DNA of 64,000 nucleotides from Tropicimonas isoalkanivorans (GCF_900112335.1 NZ_FOLG01000007.1:62001-126000); one strand, 5' to 3'; counted from the first letter of the stretch, positions 1 to 9,140 are shown. Notes: generated from the sequence alone by a model not told the origin. Made by a program: numbers and translations.

Positions 1-1013
1 GCTACTTCCTCGACGAGATTACCGGCTGGATTCTCGAGCTCGACCGCGGACGGGGCATTCCCTACGAGGGCAACTACTCCGCGTGGCTGGAGCAGAAAGC
101 CAAGCGGCTGGAGCAGGAAGCTCGCGAGGACAAGGCCAAGCAGAAGACGCTGGAGCGAGAACTCAGCTGGATTCGGCAGGGCGCGAAGGCACGCCAGGCC
201 AAGTCCAAGGCCCGGATCGCAGCCTACGAGGAGATGGCGGGACAGTCCGAGCGGGAGAAGGTCGGCCGCGCGCAGATCATCATCCCGCACGGGCCGCGCC
301 TCGGCCAGAAGGTCATCGAGGTCAACGGTCTCTCCAAACACTACGGCGACAAGCAATTGATCGAGGATCTCAGCTTCTCCCTCCCCCCCGGCGGCATCGT
401 CGGCGTGATCGGCCCCAACGGTGCCGGCAAGTCCACGCTGTTCCGGATGCTCACCGGGCAGGAGCAGCCCGATTCAGGCACGGTTGAGCTCGGGGACACG
501 GTGGAGTTGGCCTATGTCGACCAGTCCCGCGACTCGCTCGATGCGAACCACACCGTCTGGGAGGAGATCTCCGGCGGCGGCGAGGTGATCGAACTGGGCG
601 ACGCCCAGATCAATTCCCGCGCCTATTGCGGCGCCTTCAACTTCAAGGGCGGCGACCAGCAGAAGAAGGTCGGCCTGCTCTCGGGCGGCGAACGCAACCG
701 CGTCCACATGGCGAAGCTGCTGAAGGAGGGCGGCAACGTTTTGCTCCTCGACGAGCCGACCAACGACCTCGACGTTGAGACGCTGCGTGCCCTTGAGGAC
801 GCGCTGGACGACTTCGCCGGCTGCGCCGTCATCATCTCCCACGACCGTTTCTTCCTAGACCGCCTTTGCACCCACATCCTCGCGTTCGAGGGCGAGGCCC
901 AAGTGGAGTGGTTCGAGGGCAACTTCGAAGCCTACGAGGAAGACAAGGCCCGCCGCCTCGGCCCGGACGCACTGGAGCCGAAGCGGGTGAAGTACAAGAA
1001 ATTTACCCGCTAA
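1..1013 (+). CDS. ettA: Energy-dependent translational throttle protein EttA, ABC-F ATPase (3' part)
   Basis: The 5' end lies outside the window; the reading frame is open from base 3. ABC-F proteins bind the ribosomal E site and couple ATP state to translation. Visible are the end of the first ABC domain, the charged inter-domain linker (the region starting [15 protein letters not shown]), then a complete second ABC domain with Walker [10 protein letters not shown], signature LLSGGERNR and Walker [12 protein letters not shown]. The C-terminus [10 protein letters not shown] is typical of EttA rather than Uup, which carries an extra coiled-coil tail. Cytosolic and monocistronic as far as seen; the next gene is convergent. 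Confidence 0.9.
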   Translation, partial: YFLDEITGWILELDRGRGIPYEGNYSAWLEQKAKRLEQEAREDKAKQKTLERELSWIRQGAKARQAKSKARIAAYEEMAGQSEREKVGRAQIIIPHGPRLGQKVIEVNGLSKHYGDKQLIEDLSFSLPPGGIVGVIGPNGAGKSTLFRMLTGQEQPDSGTVELGDTVELAYVDQSRDSLDANHTVWEEISGGGEVIELGDAQINSRAYCGAFNFKGGDQQKKVGLLSGGERNRVHMAKLLKEGGNVLLLDEPTNDLDVETLRALEDALDDFAGCAVIISHDRFFLDRLCTHILAFEGEAQVEWFEGNFEAYEEDKARRLGPDALEPKRVKYKKFTR

Positions 1014-1181
1014 ACTGAATAAAGCGGCCTACCGAACGAAATGGGAGCGTCCTCTCCAGAGGGAGGGCGCGGCCCGGCGAGCTTCGCCCTTGCCTCCGGG
1101 CCAGAGTTTCTTGTCGAGCGGGGATGAAGATGGTGACGCGCCAAGCAAGCAATACGCTTCACGGCAAAGCCGCGCATGGTC

Positions 1182-1469
1182 TCAGCCGTTGATGTCCTCA
1201 TCGTAGGTTTTCACCGATCCGGCCCTCGATCCCAGCAAACGTCGCAGAGCCAGCCATGCAAGCAGCGACAGCACCGCGGAGAACACCAACAGCGCCGGGA
1301 GGGAGCTTGCGAGCCACGCGGCCAGCGGCCCGCCGACGAGCAGGAACAGGCTGGTGACGCCGGCCCCGATCGCGAAGCCGAGGAAGATCCAGCCGGGCGC
1401 CAGCACTTCGAGGATGGCGAGCAGGAGCCCTGCGACCATCCAGACCCACCATTCCGACCACCACATCAC
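1182..1469 (-). CDS. NfeD-like short membrane protein
   Basis: A 95-residue protein with two or three hydrophobic segments (about residues 10-45 and 52-75) and a short charged tail, matching the short NfeD-like proteins that partner SPFH/stomatin proteins. The GTG start lies in a GTGA overlap with the stop of the upstream SPFH gene, which implies translational coupling; an ATG follows immediately as the second codon. The family's C-terminal OB-fold domain is absent, as in other short NfeD members. Probable role in membrane microdomain quality control with its partner; inferred from pairing, not from a catalytic motif. Confidence 0.75.
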   Translation of the reverse strand: MMWWSEWWVWMVAGLLLAILEVLAPGWIFLGFAIGAGVTSLFLLVGGPLAAWLASSLPALLVFSAVLSLLAWLALRRLLGSRAGSVKTYDEDING

Positions 1470-2347
1470 GGCCGCCCCTTCAGAAGGGTGAAGGCATCGC
1501 GGAAGACGTCAACGGCGTCCGCCGGCAGCACGATGGTCTGTTTGCCCTCGCCCGCCCCGAGCACCTGCAGCGCCTCGACCTGTTTCAGCGCGACCTGATA
1601 CTGCGCCGCCTCCAGTCCGTTTTCCTTGATCGCCTTGGCAACGACGCCCGTGGCATAGGCTTCGGCGTCGGCCTGGATGCGGCGCGCCTTGGCGATCTGC
1701 TCGGCGGAGTAGAGTTCCGCGTCGGCATGAAGCTCTACCGCACGTTTCTTGCCCTCGGCCTCCGTCACTTGGGCGCGGCGCGACCGCTCGGCGTTGAGCT
1801 GCTGGAGCATGGCATTGCGGGTGGCGTCGTCGAGATTGACGTCCAGGATCTCGGCGCGCGTGACTTCGATCCCCCAGTCGTCCACGGCATCCTCGACCGA
1901 TTCCTTGATCCGGGCAATGAGCTGGGCGCGGTTGGACTGGACGTCGTCGAGTTCCATCTTGCCGATCTCGGCGCGCACGATCCCGGCGACCGTCGTGGCG
2001 ATGGCGCTGTCGATGTCGCGGATCCGGTAAACCGTGCGGGCCGGGTCGTTGATGCGGTAGAAGACGGACGTGTCGATCTGAACGAGAACGTTGTCCTTGG
2101 TGATCGCGTCCTGCGTGGCATTTGGCAACTGCCGTTCCAGGATCGAGACCCGATGCGCGACGCGGTCCAGGAACGGCACGATCAGGTTGAGGCCCGGCCC
2201 GAGCACGGAGTGAAGACGCCCGAACCGCTCGATCACGAACTTTTCCGACTGTCCGACGATGCGAACGGCGAGATAGGCGCAGAGAACGATAAAGACCGCC
2301 AGAAGGATCAGGACGATGCTCCCGCCGGGGAGAGGAAGCTGGTTCAT
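1466..2347 (-). CDS. SPFH/Band 7 (stomatin/QmcA-like) membrane protein
   Basis: A 293-residue protein with one N-terminal membrane segment (about residues 6-28), followed by an SPFH/band 7 domain (GQSEKFVIERFGR, ARTVYRIRDI) and an Ala/Glu-rich coiled coil (AQVTEAEGKKRAVELHADAE). Family members oligomerise at the membrane and act with NfeD proteins or proteases. The ATG at 2347 is chosen because AAGGGA precedes it at good spacing and the protein then begins with the membrane anchor; upstream codons in frame encode non-homologous sequence. First gene of a two-gene operon with the NfeD-like gene. Confidence 0.85.
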   Translation of the reverse strand: MNQLPLPGGSIVLILLAVFIVLCAYLAVRIVGQSEKFVIERFGRLHSVLGPGLNLIVPFLDRVAHRVSILERQLPNATQDAITKDNVLVQIDTSVFYRINDPARTVYRIRDIDSAIATTVAGIVRAEIGKMELDDVQSNRAQLIARIKESVEDAVDDWGIEVTRAEILDVNLDDATRNAMLQQLNAERSRRAQVTEAEGKKRAVELHADAELYSAEQIAKARRIQADAEAYATGVVAKAIKENGLEAAQYQVALKQVEALQVLGAGEGKQTIVLPADAVDVFRDAFTLLKGRP

Positions 2348-2672
2348 ATGGATTCCCTTGAAATGCTCAGCGAATTTGTCTTCGGTATAAGGTCTTTTCT
2401 TTGTGGCAGGATCGTGGAAAAGCCCTTGCGCCGCAATGACGCGCCATGGGGGTGACATCCGCCAATGCGGTTTCCCCATGTCGGGCAGGTTCTGAGCGGC
2501 GACGTCCTCTCTCGACCACATGGGACGCCCCGTCGACCTTCGCCACCCAACGCGTTCAGGGCGGGAATCTGCCGAGACGACGTGAGGGAACAGCAACACC
2601 CCGGCGGCTGTTATTTAATAACATGTCGACCCGTCCTACGGTCGCTATCAAGCGAGCATGAAGAGGATAATA
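2348..2672. other. Divergent intergenic region (SPFH / peptidoglycan-binding gene)
   Basis: About 325 bases separate two divergently transcribed genes and must hold both promoters. I see no convincing additional gene; open frames crossing it lack ribosome sites and continue into the neighbours. One clear palindrome (2609-2623) lies 50 bases before the rightward gene and is listed separately. Confidence 0.5.
2609..2623. promoter_or_regulatory. Perfect 7-bp inverted repeat, candidate operator
   Basis: TGTTATT-T-AATAACA is a perfect inverted repeat with a one-base centre, AT-rich in an otherwise GC-rich region, 50 bases upstream of the peptidoglycan-binding protein start. The size and symmetry suit a dimeric repressor of the GntR or TetR kind. 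The cognate regulator is unknown; this is inference from symmetry and position. Confidence 0.4.
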
Positions 2673-4367
2673 ATGAAACAGCTAGCTTTTGTCATGGCGT
2701 TGGGCGGATGCGCTCTCGCGGCAATCCCCGCTCTGGCAGACCGGGCCCTGGTGATCGGCGCGCCGGAAGAACAGCGACGCGGACTGTTGCGAAGCGCCCC
2801 CATGGAGGACACCGCCGAAGCCCTCCGCAACGCCGGCTTCGAGGTCATCACCGCCGACGCCGCCTCGATCGGCGAGATGCGCTCGGCACTGTCGGACTTC
2901 ATGGATGGCCTGTCCGAAGAAGAGCGCGCCGTCGTCCACCTGTCAGGCCGGTTCGTGCGCGGCGATGGCCGAAACTGGCTGCTCGTCCGCGACCTTGAAC
3001 AGTTGCCAAACCTTGCGACTGTCGACGACGTCGGCCTGTCGGTGGAAACGGTCCTGGCCATTGCAGGACACCTGCAGGGCCGGTCCGTGGTCGCCATCGG
3101 GCAGGAGAGCGGCGACGGGACGCCGGGAGAGGGGCTGGACGCCGGCTTGGGCCTTGAGACGATACCCCAAGGCGTGACCGTGGTGCGCGGCGGCGGAGCA
3201 GAGATCGCCGCCTTTGTCGCCGGCCCGCTTCTGGAAGAAGGCCGGAACCTGCCCGAGTCGATCGCGCAGGCAAACAATGTCACCGGTCAGGGCTTCCTTT
3301 CCGAGATCGTGGCGTTTCTGCCCGAGGGCCAGGAACGCCCCACTGCGCAACCCAACGAGGCAGAGGTCGAACGGGCGCTTTGGCAAGCGACACAGGCGCA
3401 GGACAGCGTGGACGCCTACGAGGCCTATCTGGACCGGTATCCCGAGGGCTATTTCGCCGATGAGGCCAAAGCCTCCATCGACCGAATTCAGAACGAGCCC
3501 AACCGCGAGGCCCGCATGGCCGAGGAAGCACTTGGCCTCGACCGGACAGCGCGGCGTCAGATTCAAGAAAACCTTGCCCTGCTCGGTCACGCACCCGGCA
3601 CGCCCGACGGCGTTTTCGGTCCGGCCAGCAGGTCGGCGATCACCCGTTTTCAGGGAGCGAACGGTTTCCCCTCCAACGGCTACCTGACGCGCCCGCAGAT
3701 CGACCGTATCGCACTACAGGCCGACAAGCGTCAGGCCGAAAATGAAGCCGAGGCACGTCGACAGCAACTGGCGCAGGAAAAGGCGGACCGCGAAACCTGG
3801 GCTGCTCTGGGCGAGGGGTCGGACGAGGCCGGCCTGCGGACCTATCTGGAGCGCTACCCCGACGGCCTCTTCGCGCCCATCGCAAACGAACGCCTCGACC
3901 GGATTGAGGCCGAAGCCAAAGCGGCGGATGCGGAACTCGAGCGACGCGACTGGGAGCAAGCACGCAAGGCTGACACGGAAACCGCCTATCGCGCCTATCT
4001 CTCGACCCACCCCAATGGTGCCAATGCCGATGCGGCGAAAACCCGGATCGCGAAGTTGTCCGAACCTCAGCAGGACAAGGCCTCCGATGCCCCCGACGCT
4101 CCTGACAAGGCCACGCGGAAAGCGGCGCGGGAGGTCGAAGCGGAGCTGGGATTGACCGACATGTCGCGCACCCTCGTCGAGCGGCGCCTGCAGCAACTCG
4201 GTTACGAACCGGGCCCGGTGGATGGCACGTTCGACCGGGAGACGCGTGCGGCTATCCGGAAATTCCAGAGCGACCGCGGGATGGAAGTGACAGGGTTCAT
4301 GGACCAGCAAACCGCAATCGGCATGGTCTCGGCCATCGGCGGCGTGCTCGGCAATATCACCCAGTAG
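2673..4367 (+). CDS. Secreted peptidoglycan-binding protein with degenerate caspase-like domain
   Basis: A 564-residue exported protein. After a signal peptide (cleavage near ALA-DRALVIG) comes an N-terminal caspase-fold-like domain (ALVIGAPEE, then AVVHLSGRF). Two peptidoglycan-binding type 1 modules follow, one mid-protein (LLGHAPGTPDGVFGPASR) and one C-terminal (LGYEPGPVDGTFDRETR), separated by repeats of the form YLxRYPxGxFA. In active caspase-fold peptidases the strand carries SGHG and a later Cys; here the His is Arg and no Cys is apparent, so the domain is probably inactive. The start at 2673 is preferred over 2658 because AAGAGG sits 6 bases upstream of it. A strong terminator follows. 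Confidence 0.75.
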   Translation: MKQLAFVMALGGCALAAIPALADRALVIGAPEEQRRGLLRSAPMEDTAEALRNAGFEVITADAASIGEMRSALSDFMDGLSEEERAVVHLSGRFVRGDGRNWLLVRDLEQLPNLATVDDVGLSVETVLAIAGHLQGRSVVAIGQESGDGTPGEGLDAGLGLETIPQGVTVVRGGGAEIAAFVAGPLLEEGRNLPESIAQANNVTGQGFLSEIVAFLPEGQERPTAQPNEAEVERALWQATQAQDSVDAYEAYLDRYPEGYFADEAKASIDRIQNEPNREARMAEEALGLDRTARRQIQENLALLGHAPGTPDGVFGPASRSAITRFQGANGFPSNGYLTRPQIDRIALQADKRQAENEAEARRQQLAQEKADRETWAALGEGSDEAGLRTYLERYPDGLFAPIANERLDRIEAEAKAADAELERRDWEQARKADTETAYRAYLSTHPNGANADAAKTRIAKLSEPQQDKASDAPDAPDKATRKAAREVEAELGLTDMSRTLVERRLQQLGYEPGPVDGTFDRETRAAIRKFQSDRGMEVTGFMDQQTAIGMVSAIGGVLGNITQ

Positions 4368-4392
4368 ACGGCACTTGGCGCCGACGAAGCAT

Positions 4393-4425
4393 GTGGGCGG
4401 AACGACGTCGTTCCGCCCACTTTTT
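4393..4425 (+). terminator. Rho-independent terminator of the peptidoglycan-binding gene
   Basis: A perfect 13-bp stem (GTGGGCGGAACGA with its complement, two-base centre, 4393-4420) is followed directly by TTTTT. It sits 25 bases after the rightward stop codon and four bases before the convergent ald stop. Confidence 0.85.
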
Positions 4426-4428
4426 CTT

Positions 4429-5553
4429 TCAGGCGGACTCGGCCAGCGCCATCTCTGCGTCCACCAGATTGCTGTCCAGCTCCTCCGCCACGGCGGCACA
4501 GGTGATCTGTCCGTTCCACACGTTCAACCCGTTGCGCAAGTGGGAGTCCCGGCGCATCGCTTCCTGCCAGCCAAGGTCGGCCATACGAAGCGCGAACGGC
4601 AGCGTGACATTATTGAGAGCGTAGGTCGACGTGCGGGCGACCGCACCCGGCATGTTGGCCACGCAGTAATGCACGACGCCGTCCACTTCAAACGTCGGCT
4701 CGGCATGCGTCGTGGGGTGGGATGTTTCGAAACATCCGCCCTGGTCGATCGCCACGTCCACCAGAACGGCGCCGGTTTTCATGGTCGCAAGATCCGAGCG
4801 CTCGACCAGCTTCGGCGCAGCGGCACCCGGGATGAGCACCGCCCCGATCACCAGGTCCGCATCCGCGATCAGTTCTCCAACCCGGGTGCGCGTCGAATAG
4901 GCTGTCTTGGCGCGGCTCTCGAAGTGAATCGCCAACCGTTCGAGCACCTCCGGGCTGCGGTCGAGGATGGTTACGTCCGCCCCCAGGCCCACCGCCATTT
5001 GCGCCGCATTGAAGCCAACGGTGCCACCACCGAGGACCACGACTTTGCCCGGCGCCACACCAGGCACCCCCCCGAGGAGCACACCGCGGCCGCCGTGCGC
5101 CTTTTCCAGAGCCGTGGCGCCTGCCTGAACCGCCATGCGGCCTGCGACCTGGCTCATGGGTTTCAGCAGGGGCAAGCCGCCCGACGGGCTGGTCACTGTC
5201 TCATAGGCTATGGCAGTCACGCCGGACGCCATCAAGGCACGAGCCTGGTCGGGATCCGGCGCGAGGTGCAGATAGGTGTAGAGCACCTGCCCGGGGCGCA
5301 GCATCGCGCATTCGGCCGGCTGCGGCTCTTTCACCTTCACGACCATTTCGGCCTCGGCAAAGATCTCGTCAGCCGTATCAGCCACCTGAGCCCCGGCGGA
5401 GCGGTAATCTTCGTCGTCTGCGCCGATACCCACGCCCGCGCCGGTTTCCACCAGCACCGAATGCCCGTGCGCGACCAACTCGGCGACGGATTCGGGCGTC
5501 AGCCCGACACGGTATTCGTGGTTCTTGATTTCCTTCGGTACGCCAACAAGCAT
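4429..5553 (-). CDS. ald: Alanine dehydrogenase
   Basis: A 374-residue cytosolic enzyme, the family length, catalysing NAD-dependent interconversion of L-alanine and pyruvate plus ammonia. Visible are the N-terminal [17 protein letters not shown] motif with substrate-binding Arg and Lys, the KVKEPQ segment, a Rossmann motif [13 protein letters not shown] and a C-terminal MADLGWQEA region. The start at 5553 matches the family N-terminus exactly. Transcribed divergently from an Lrp-family regulator, the usual arrangement in which that regulator controls ald in response to alanine. Confidence 0.95.
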   Translation of the reverse strand: MLVGVPKEIKNHEYRVGLTPESVAELVAHGHSVLVETGAGVGIGADDEDYRSAGAQVADTADEIFAEAEMVVKVKEPQPAECAMLRPGQVLYTYLHLAPDPDQARALMASGVTAIAYETVTSPSGGLPLLKPMSQVAGRMAVQAGATALEKAHGGRGVLLGGVPGVAPGKVVVLGGGTVGFNAAQMAVGLGADVTILDRSPEVLERLAIHFESRAKTAYSTRTRVGELIADADLVIGAVLIPGAAAPKLVERSDLATMKTGAVLVDVAIDQGGCFETSHPTTHAEPTFEVDGVVHYCVANMPGAVARTSTYALNNVTLPFALRMADLGWQEAMRRDSHLRNGLNVWNGQITCAAVAEELDSNLVDAEMALAESA

Positions 5554-5576
5554 CCCTGCGTCTCCCTTGCATACTG

Positions 5577-5591
5577 CAGCAATTTTGCCTG
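5577..5591. promoter_or_regulatory. Candidate Lrp-family binding site
   Basis: CAGCAATTTTGCCTG matches the E. coli Lrp consensus YAGHAWATTWTDCTR at 12 of 15 positions and lies 24 bases upstream of the ald start, in the ald/lrp divergent region. Position and fit suggest it is where the adjacent Lrp-type protein acts on ald. Confidence 0.45.
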
Positions 5592-5618
5592 CCGACTGCC
5601 GGGTTCCGGTTCGATTTC

Positions 5619-5649
5619 TTGACGCAAACCCTCGGGAGTGTGGTAAAAA
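5619..5649 (+). promoter_or_regulatory. Possible promoter of the Lrp-family gene
   Basis: TTGACG (5619-5624) and TAAAAA (5644-5649) are separated by 19 bases and lie just upstream of the Lrp-family start. The spacing is longer than ideal, so this is tentative. Confidence 0.3.
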
Positions 5650-5680
5650 TTCCGACGATACCGACGAAAGGGCGCACGCC

Positions 5681-6142
5681 ATGCTGGACCGCTTCGATGC
5701 GCAAATCCTGCGGGAATTGCAAAGGGAATCGGATATCCCCGTCGCGGAGCTTGCTGAGCGGATAGGCCTGTCTACGTCAGCCTGCCATCGGCGGGTGAAG
5801 CTGCTGGAAGCGGGCGGCCTGATCGAGGGATATTCGGCCCGCGTGAATCCCCGCGCCCTCGGCCTGGACTTGCAGGCCTTCGTCGAAATCACGCTGACCT
5901 CGCAGACCCAGGAAGCACTCGACGCCTTCGAACGCGCCGTCATGCTCTACGACGAAATCCTCGAATGCGTGCTGACCACCGGCAGCGCCGATTACATTCT
6001 GCGCATCGTCGCCCGCGACGTGGCGGATTACGACAACATCCACCGCAACTGCCTCGCTCGCCTGCCAGGGGTGTCCGGTATGCAAACATCCTTCGCGCTG
6101 CGATCCATCAAGCGGTGGCGGGGTTACCCCGTCGCTGGGTGA
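5681..6142 (+). CDS. Lrp/AsnC family transcriptional regulator, probable regulator of ald
   Basis: A 153-residue regulator. The N-terminal helix-turn-helix (about residues 17-45: [21 protein letters not shown]) is followed by the Lrp effector/oligomerisation domain ([21 protein letters not shown]). The ATG at 5681 has GAAAGGG 8-14 bases upstream and gives the family N-terminus [10 protein letters not shown]. Divergent from ald with a candidate Lrp box between them, so it most likely senses L-alanine and controls ald; the effector is inferred from context. Confidence 0.9.
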   Translation: MLDRFDAQILRELQRESDIPVAELAERIGLSTSACHRRVKLLEAGGLIEGYSARVNPRALGLDLQAFVEITLTSQTQEALDAFERAVMLYDEILECVLTTGSADYILRIVARDVADYDNIHRNCLARLPGVSGMQTSFALRSIKRWRGYPVAG

Positions 6143-6232
6143 TTTTGCATGATGCCAGAAAACGGCAAACACCTAAGGAGATAGCGGACGCGAAACCCCA
6201 TCTTACAAACTCGCATACGTGGCGCAAACGCA

Positions 6233-6261
6233 GAAAGGGCCGCGATGATCGCGGCCCTTTC
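6233..6261 (-). terminator. Hairpin terminator downstream of L36
   Basis: GAAAGGGCCGCGAT pairs with ATCGCGGCCCTTTC, a very stable stem whose 3' flank on the minus strand is TTTC then TGCGTTTG. It lies 24 bases beyond the L36 stop and also faces the end of the Lrp-type gene, so it may serve both. Confidence 0.7.
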
Positions 6262-6284
6262 CAAATACTTCATAGCTCGACTGA

Positions 6285-6410
6285 TCAGCCCTGGCGGGCC
6301 TTGAAGCGGCGTTGGGTCTTGTTAATGACGTATACGCGGCCCTTGCGGCGCACGATACGGCAATCCCGGTGCCGCGATTTCAGCGAGCGGAGCGAGTTGC
6401 GGACCTTCAT
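6285..6410 (-). CDS. rpmJ: 50S ribosomal protein L36
   Basis: A 41-residue basic protein beginning [17 protein letters not shown] and containing [20 protein letters not shown]. This is the longer alternative (YkgO-type) L36, common as the sole copy in alphaproteobacteria. Only one Cys of the classical CCHC zinc site (the Cys in HRDCRIV) is kept, so this is the zinc-independent form. AGGAAAGGGAAG precedes the ATG at 6410. A structural part of the large ribosomal subunit. Confidence 0.92.
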   Translation of the reverse strand: MKVRNSLRSLKSRHRDCRIVRRKGRVYVINKTQRRFKARQG

Positions 6411-6495
6411 GGTCTTCCCTTTCCTCTGTCGCCGGCGCTAAACGGCGCCGTTTGTTTCGCCACTGGGCCGGAACGTCCCGGACCCGAATTCTCAA

Positions 6496-6570
<75 letters not shown>

Positions 6571-6650
6571 GTCCTCCGCCGAATCGATCCGTCATACGCC
6601 CCTGCCCACAAAGGAAAAGGACGCGGATCATTACCGCGTCGGTGGAGGGG

Positions 6651-6679
6651 CGTATAAAGCGAAGCGGAAGGGGGTTCAA
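6651..6679 (-). promoter_or_regulatory. Promoter of tRNA-Val
   Basis: On the minus strand TTGAAC (6679-6674) and TATACG (6656-6651) are 17 bases apart, about 80 bases before the tRNA 5' end, with no other leftward gene between. Confidence 0.55.
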
Positions 6680-6685
6680 GGGCTT

Positions 6686-6713
6686 TTGGCAGCGACGAAT
6701 ATACCGCTATATG
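6686..6713 (+). promoter_or_regulatory. Promoter of the N-formylglutamate amidohydrolase gene
   Basis: TTGGCA (6686-6691) and TATATG (6708-6713) are spaced by 16 bases, immediately upstream of the AAGGAG ribosome site and the ATG at 6733, implying a very short leader. Confidence 0.5.
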
Positions 6714-6732
6714 AATGCATCAAGGAGATGCC

Positions 6733-7596
6733 ATGCCGACCGCGCCCTACCGACTCGACATGCCGCGCGATCACGCCACCGGTGTGATCTTTGCCTCGCC
6801 CCACAGCGGGCGGGACTACACGTGGGAGTTCCTGCGCAAATCCGTGCTGGACGAGATGTCGATACGGTCCTCGGAGGACGCTTTCGTCGACAGGCTGTTC
6901 GATAGTGCCCCGAGCCTTGGTGCGCCGCTGCTGTCGGCGCTGGCGCCCCGCGCCTACGTCGATCTCAACCGTGGCGCCGACGAACTCGACCCGGCCTTGG
7001 TGCGCGGTGTGCGCTCGTCCTCCCATAACCCCCGTGTGACTTCGGGGCTTGGAGTGATTCCCCGGGTCGTGGCGAACGGCCGGGCCATCTACAACGGAAA
7101 GCTCGAGCTTGCAGAGGCTCGGTCTCGGCTGGCTGAGGTTTGGAAGCCCTACCATACCTGTCTGCAGTCCCTCATCGAGGAGGCGAAGTCACAGTTCGGC
7201 CTTGCGGTCCTGATCGATTGTCACTCGATGCCCCATGAGGCGGTTCAAACGATGGCCGGCCCGCCGGGACGCAAGCCGCATGTCGTGCTGGGGGACCGCT
7301 TCGGCGCCGCCTGCTCGCCGGACATCATGGACCGTGTGGAAGCCGCCTTTGCCGCTGCCGGATTGCGCGTGGTCCGTAACGCCCCCTTCGCCGGCGCCTA
7401 TATCACCCAGTACTACGGCCGGCCGTCGCGCCATCAGCACGTGGTCCAGGTGGAAATCGACCGCGGCCTTTACATGGACGAACGTCGCGTCCGCCCCAGC
7501 CAGGAATTCGCGACCTTCCGCGACGTCATCCGCGGCGTGATCGCGGAGATCGTCGAAATCGGCCGCGGCGAGGCCAAGCCGCTCGCTGCGGAGTAG
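6733..7596 (+). CDS. N-formylglutamate amidohydrolase family protein
   Basis: A 287-residue cytosolic hydrolase of the N-formylglutamate amidohydrolase family, which splits N-formyl-L-glutamate to glutamate and formate, the last step of one histidine degradation route. Metal-ligand motifs are visible: SPHSGRDYTWEF near the N-terminus, LIDCHSMP mid-protein and QHVVQVEIDRGLYMDE toward the C-terminus. The start at 6733 is set by AAGGAG six bases upstream. No other hut gene is nearby, so the physiological substrate is uncertain. Confidence 0.85.
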   Translation: MPTAPYRLDMPRDHATGVIFASPHSGRDYTWEFLRKSVLDEMSIRSSEDAFVDRLFDSAPSLGAPLLSALAPRAYVDLNRGADELDPALVRGVRSSSHNPRVTSGLGVIPRVVANGRAIYNGKLELAEARSRLAEVWKPYHTCLQSLIEEAKSQFGLAVLIDCHSMPHEAVQTMAGPPGRKPHVVLGDRFGAACSPDIMDRVEAAFAAAGLRVVRNAPFAGAYITQYYGRPSRHQHVVQVEIDRGLYMDERRVRPSQEFATFRDVIRGVIAEIVEIGRGEAKPLAAE

Positions 7597-7706
7597 GTCC
7601 TTGGGAGCCTCGCCTTGCCAATCGGGGCACCATGCTGCGTAATTAGATCGCAGTCCGGGATTGACGCGGCGCCACGGCGCGCTTCCTTTCTGACGGGAGA
7701 GGATTC

Positions 7707-8846
7707 ATGGACAAACAAGCGCAAGCCGTCGACGCCGAGGAGCGTCCCGTAACCATCACGCGCGGCCCGTCCTGGGCTGTCATCGGCATATTCCTGCTGC
7801 TGCTCGTGGCCGGCCTTGCCTATGCGCGAGCCTTCATGATGCCGGTGGTTCTGGCCGTGCTGCTGACCCTGGTCTTCGGTCCGGTACGCCGCCGCATGGG
7901 CCGCCTCGGCATTGCGCCCGGGATCGCAGCGTTTCTCATCGTCGGCACCCTTCTCGGCGGCGGCGCGGTCGGCGTGGGCAGCCTTGCCGTGCCGGCGGCC
8001 GACTGGATCGAGAGAGCCCCCACCATCGGATGGGAATTCCGGAGAAAACTCTACGAGCTGCGTGGGGCGACGGAGGGTGTGCGAAAGGCCGCCGAACAAC
8101 TCGACAAGCTCACCTCCGGCGGGGATACCGGAACGGAGGAGACAGGAGTGCAGCGCGTCCGCGTCGAACAGGACAGCAACGCATTCTCCCTTGCGATGTC
8201 GGTACCAGGAATTCTTGCGCAGGTGGTCTTTACTCTGGTGCTGCTCTTTTTCCTGCTGGCATCGGGCGACATGTTCTATGAGAAGATTGTCCACGTCTTG
8301 CCGACGTTCAAGAACAAGCGGCTCGCCGTTCGCATCGCGCACGACATAGAACGAAAGCTGTCCAGATACCTGCTGACAATTTCCACCATCAACGCCGGGC
8401 TGGGCATCGCCGTCGGTTTGTCAATGTGGTGGTTCGAGATGCCGAACCCTGCCATCTTCGGCATACTCGCCTTCCTCCTCAACTTCGTCCCCTACGTAGG
8501 CGCACTATTCGGTGTAGGGCTCTCCTTCGTGGTGGGTATTGTGAGCCTCGACAGCCTCGGCGAGGCAATCGTGCCCGCGATCGCGTATTTCGCCCTGACG
8601 TCTTGCGAAGGCCAGTTCATCACGCCCTACTTTGTCGGGCGAAGCCTGCAACTGAATACGGTCGTAGTGTTTCTCTGCGTGACCTTTTTCGCCTGGCTCT
8701 GGTCCGTGGTGGGTATGCTTGTGGCAACGCCGTTGCTCGTTGCGGTGCGTACCTTTTGCGAACACATCCCTGCGCTCGAAGGGCTTGGCCATTTCCTCTC
8801 GGCCCGCGGAAATGAGGCGCAGGATCCGGCCGACAACGGCACCTGA
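7707..8846 (+). CDS. AI-2E family transporter (PerM/TqsA-like permease)
   Basis: A 379-residue inner-membrane protein. About eight hydrophobic segments occur in the family's 3+5 arrangement: three at residues 20-90, a periplasmic stretch of about 75 residues, then five from residue 165, including the conserved FLLNFVPYVGALFG and ITPYFVGRSLQLN motifs. The family exports small molecules; members include the AI-2 exporter TqsA and sodium/proton antiporters, so the substrate here is unknown. GAGAGGA precedes the ATG at 7707. It converges with the next gene. Confidence 0.88.
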   Translation: MDKQAQAVDAEERPVTITRGPSWAVIGIFLLLLVAGLAYARAFMMPVVLAVLLTLVFGPVRRRMGRLGIAPGIAAFLIVGTLLGGGAVGVGSLAVPAADWIERAPTIGWEFRRKLYELRGATEGVRKAAEQLDKLTSGGDTGTEETGVQRVRVEQDSNAFSLAMSVPGILAQVVFTLVLLFFLLASGDMFYEKIVHVLPTFKNKRLAVRIAHDIERKLSRYLLTISTINAGLGIAVGLSMWWFEMPNPAIFGILAFLLNFVPYVGALFGVGLSFVVGIVSLDSLGEAIVPAIAYFALTSCEGQFITPYFVGRSLQLNTVVVFLCVTFFAWLWSVVGMLVATPLLVAVRTFCEHIPALEGLGHFLSARGNEAQDPADNGT

Positions 8847-8870
8847 ATACCACCGGCCCAGTCGTTTCCC

Positions 8871-9140
8871 TCAGACCGCGCCGTGGGAATCCTCGTATTT
8901 CTCCGGCTCGCGATGTTGCTCTGGAAATGCCCGCTTCGGCGGCTTGGCATATCCCGTGCGTTCGCTGTGCCGAACCAGCCACAGATACGCCCAGACCCCC
9001 AGTCCGGCGCCGATGACGGCAAGACCCATCGCCGTCATGAGTTGGCCGGTGGAGTCGCCGCCGGCCGTGAGGGCCAGGTAGCCGAACGCCCAAAAGCCCG
9101 ACCATGCTACCACATTCAAAATTGCCACGAGCTTCGCCAT
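8871..9140 (-). CDS. Small two-helix membrane protein of unknown function
   Basis: An 89-residue protein with two hydrophobic helices (about residues 3-22 and 33-54) and a hydrophilic C-terminus rich in charged residues (AFPEQHREPEKYEDSH). I do not recognise the family. The ATG at 9140 is preferred over the upstream GTG because it leads straight into the first helix and has GGAG nine bases upstream. Its promoter is probably at 9271-9301. Confidence 0.6.
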   Translation of the reverse strand: MAKLVAILNVVAWSGFWAFGYLALTAGGDSTGQLMTAMGLAVIGAGLGVWAYLWLVRHSERTGYAKPPKRAFPEQHREPEKYEDSHGAV

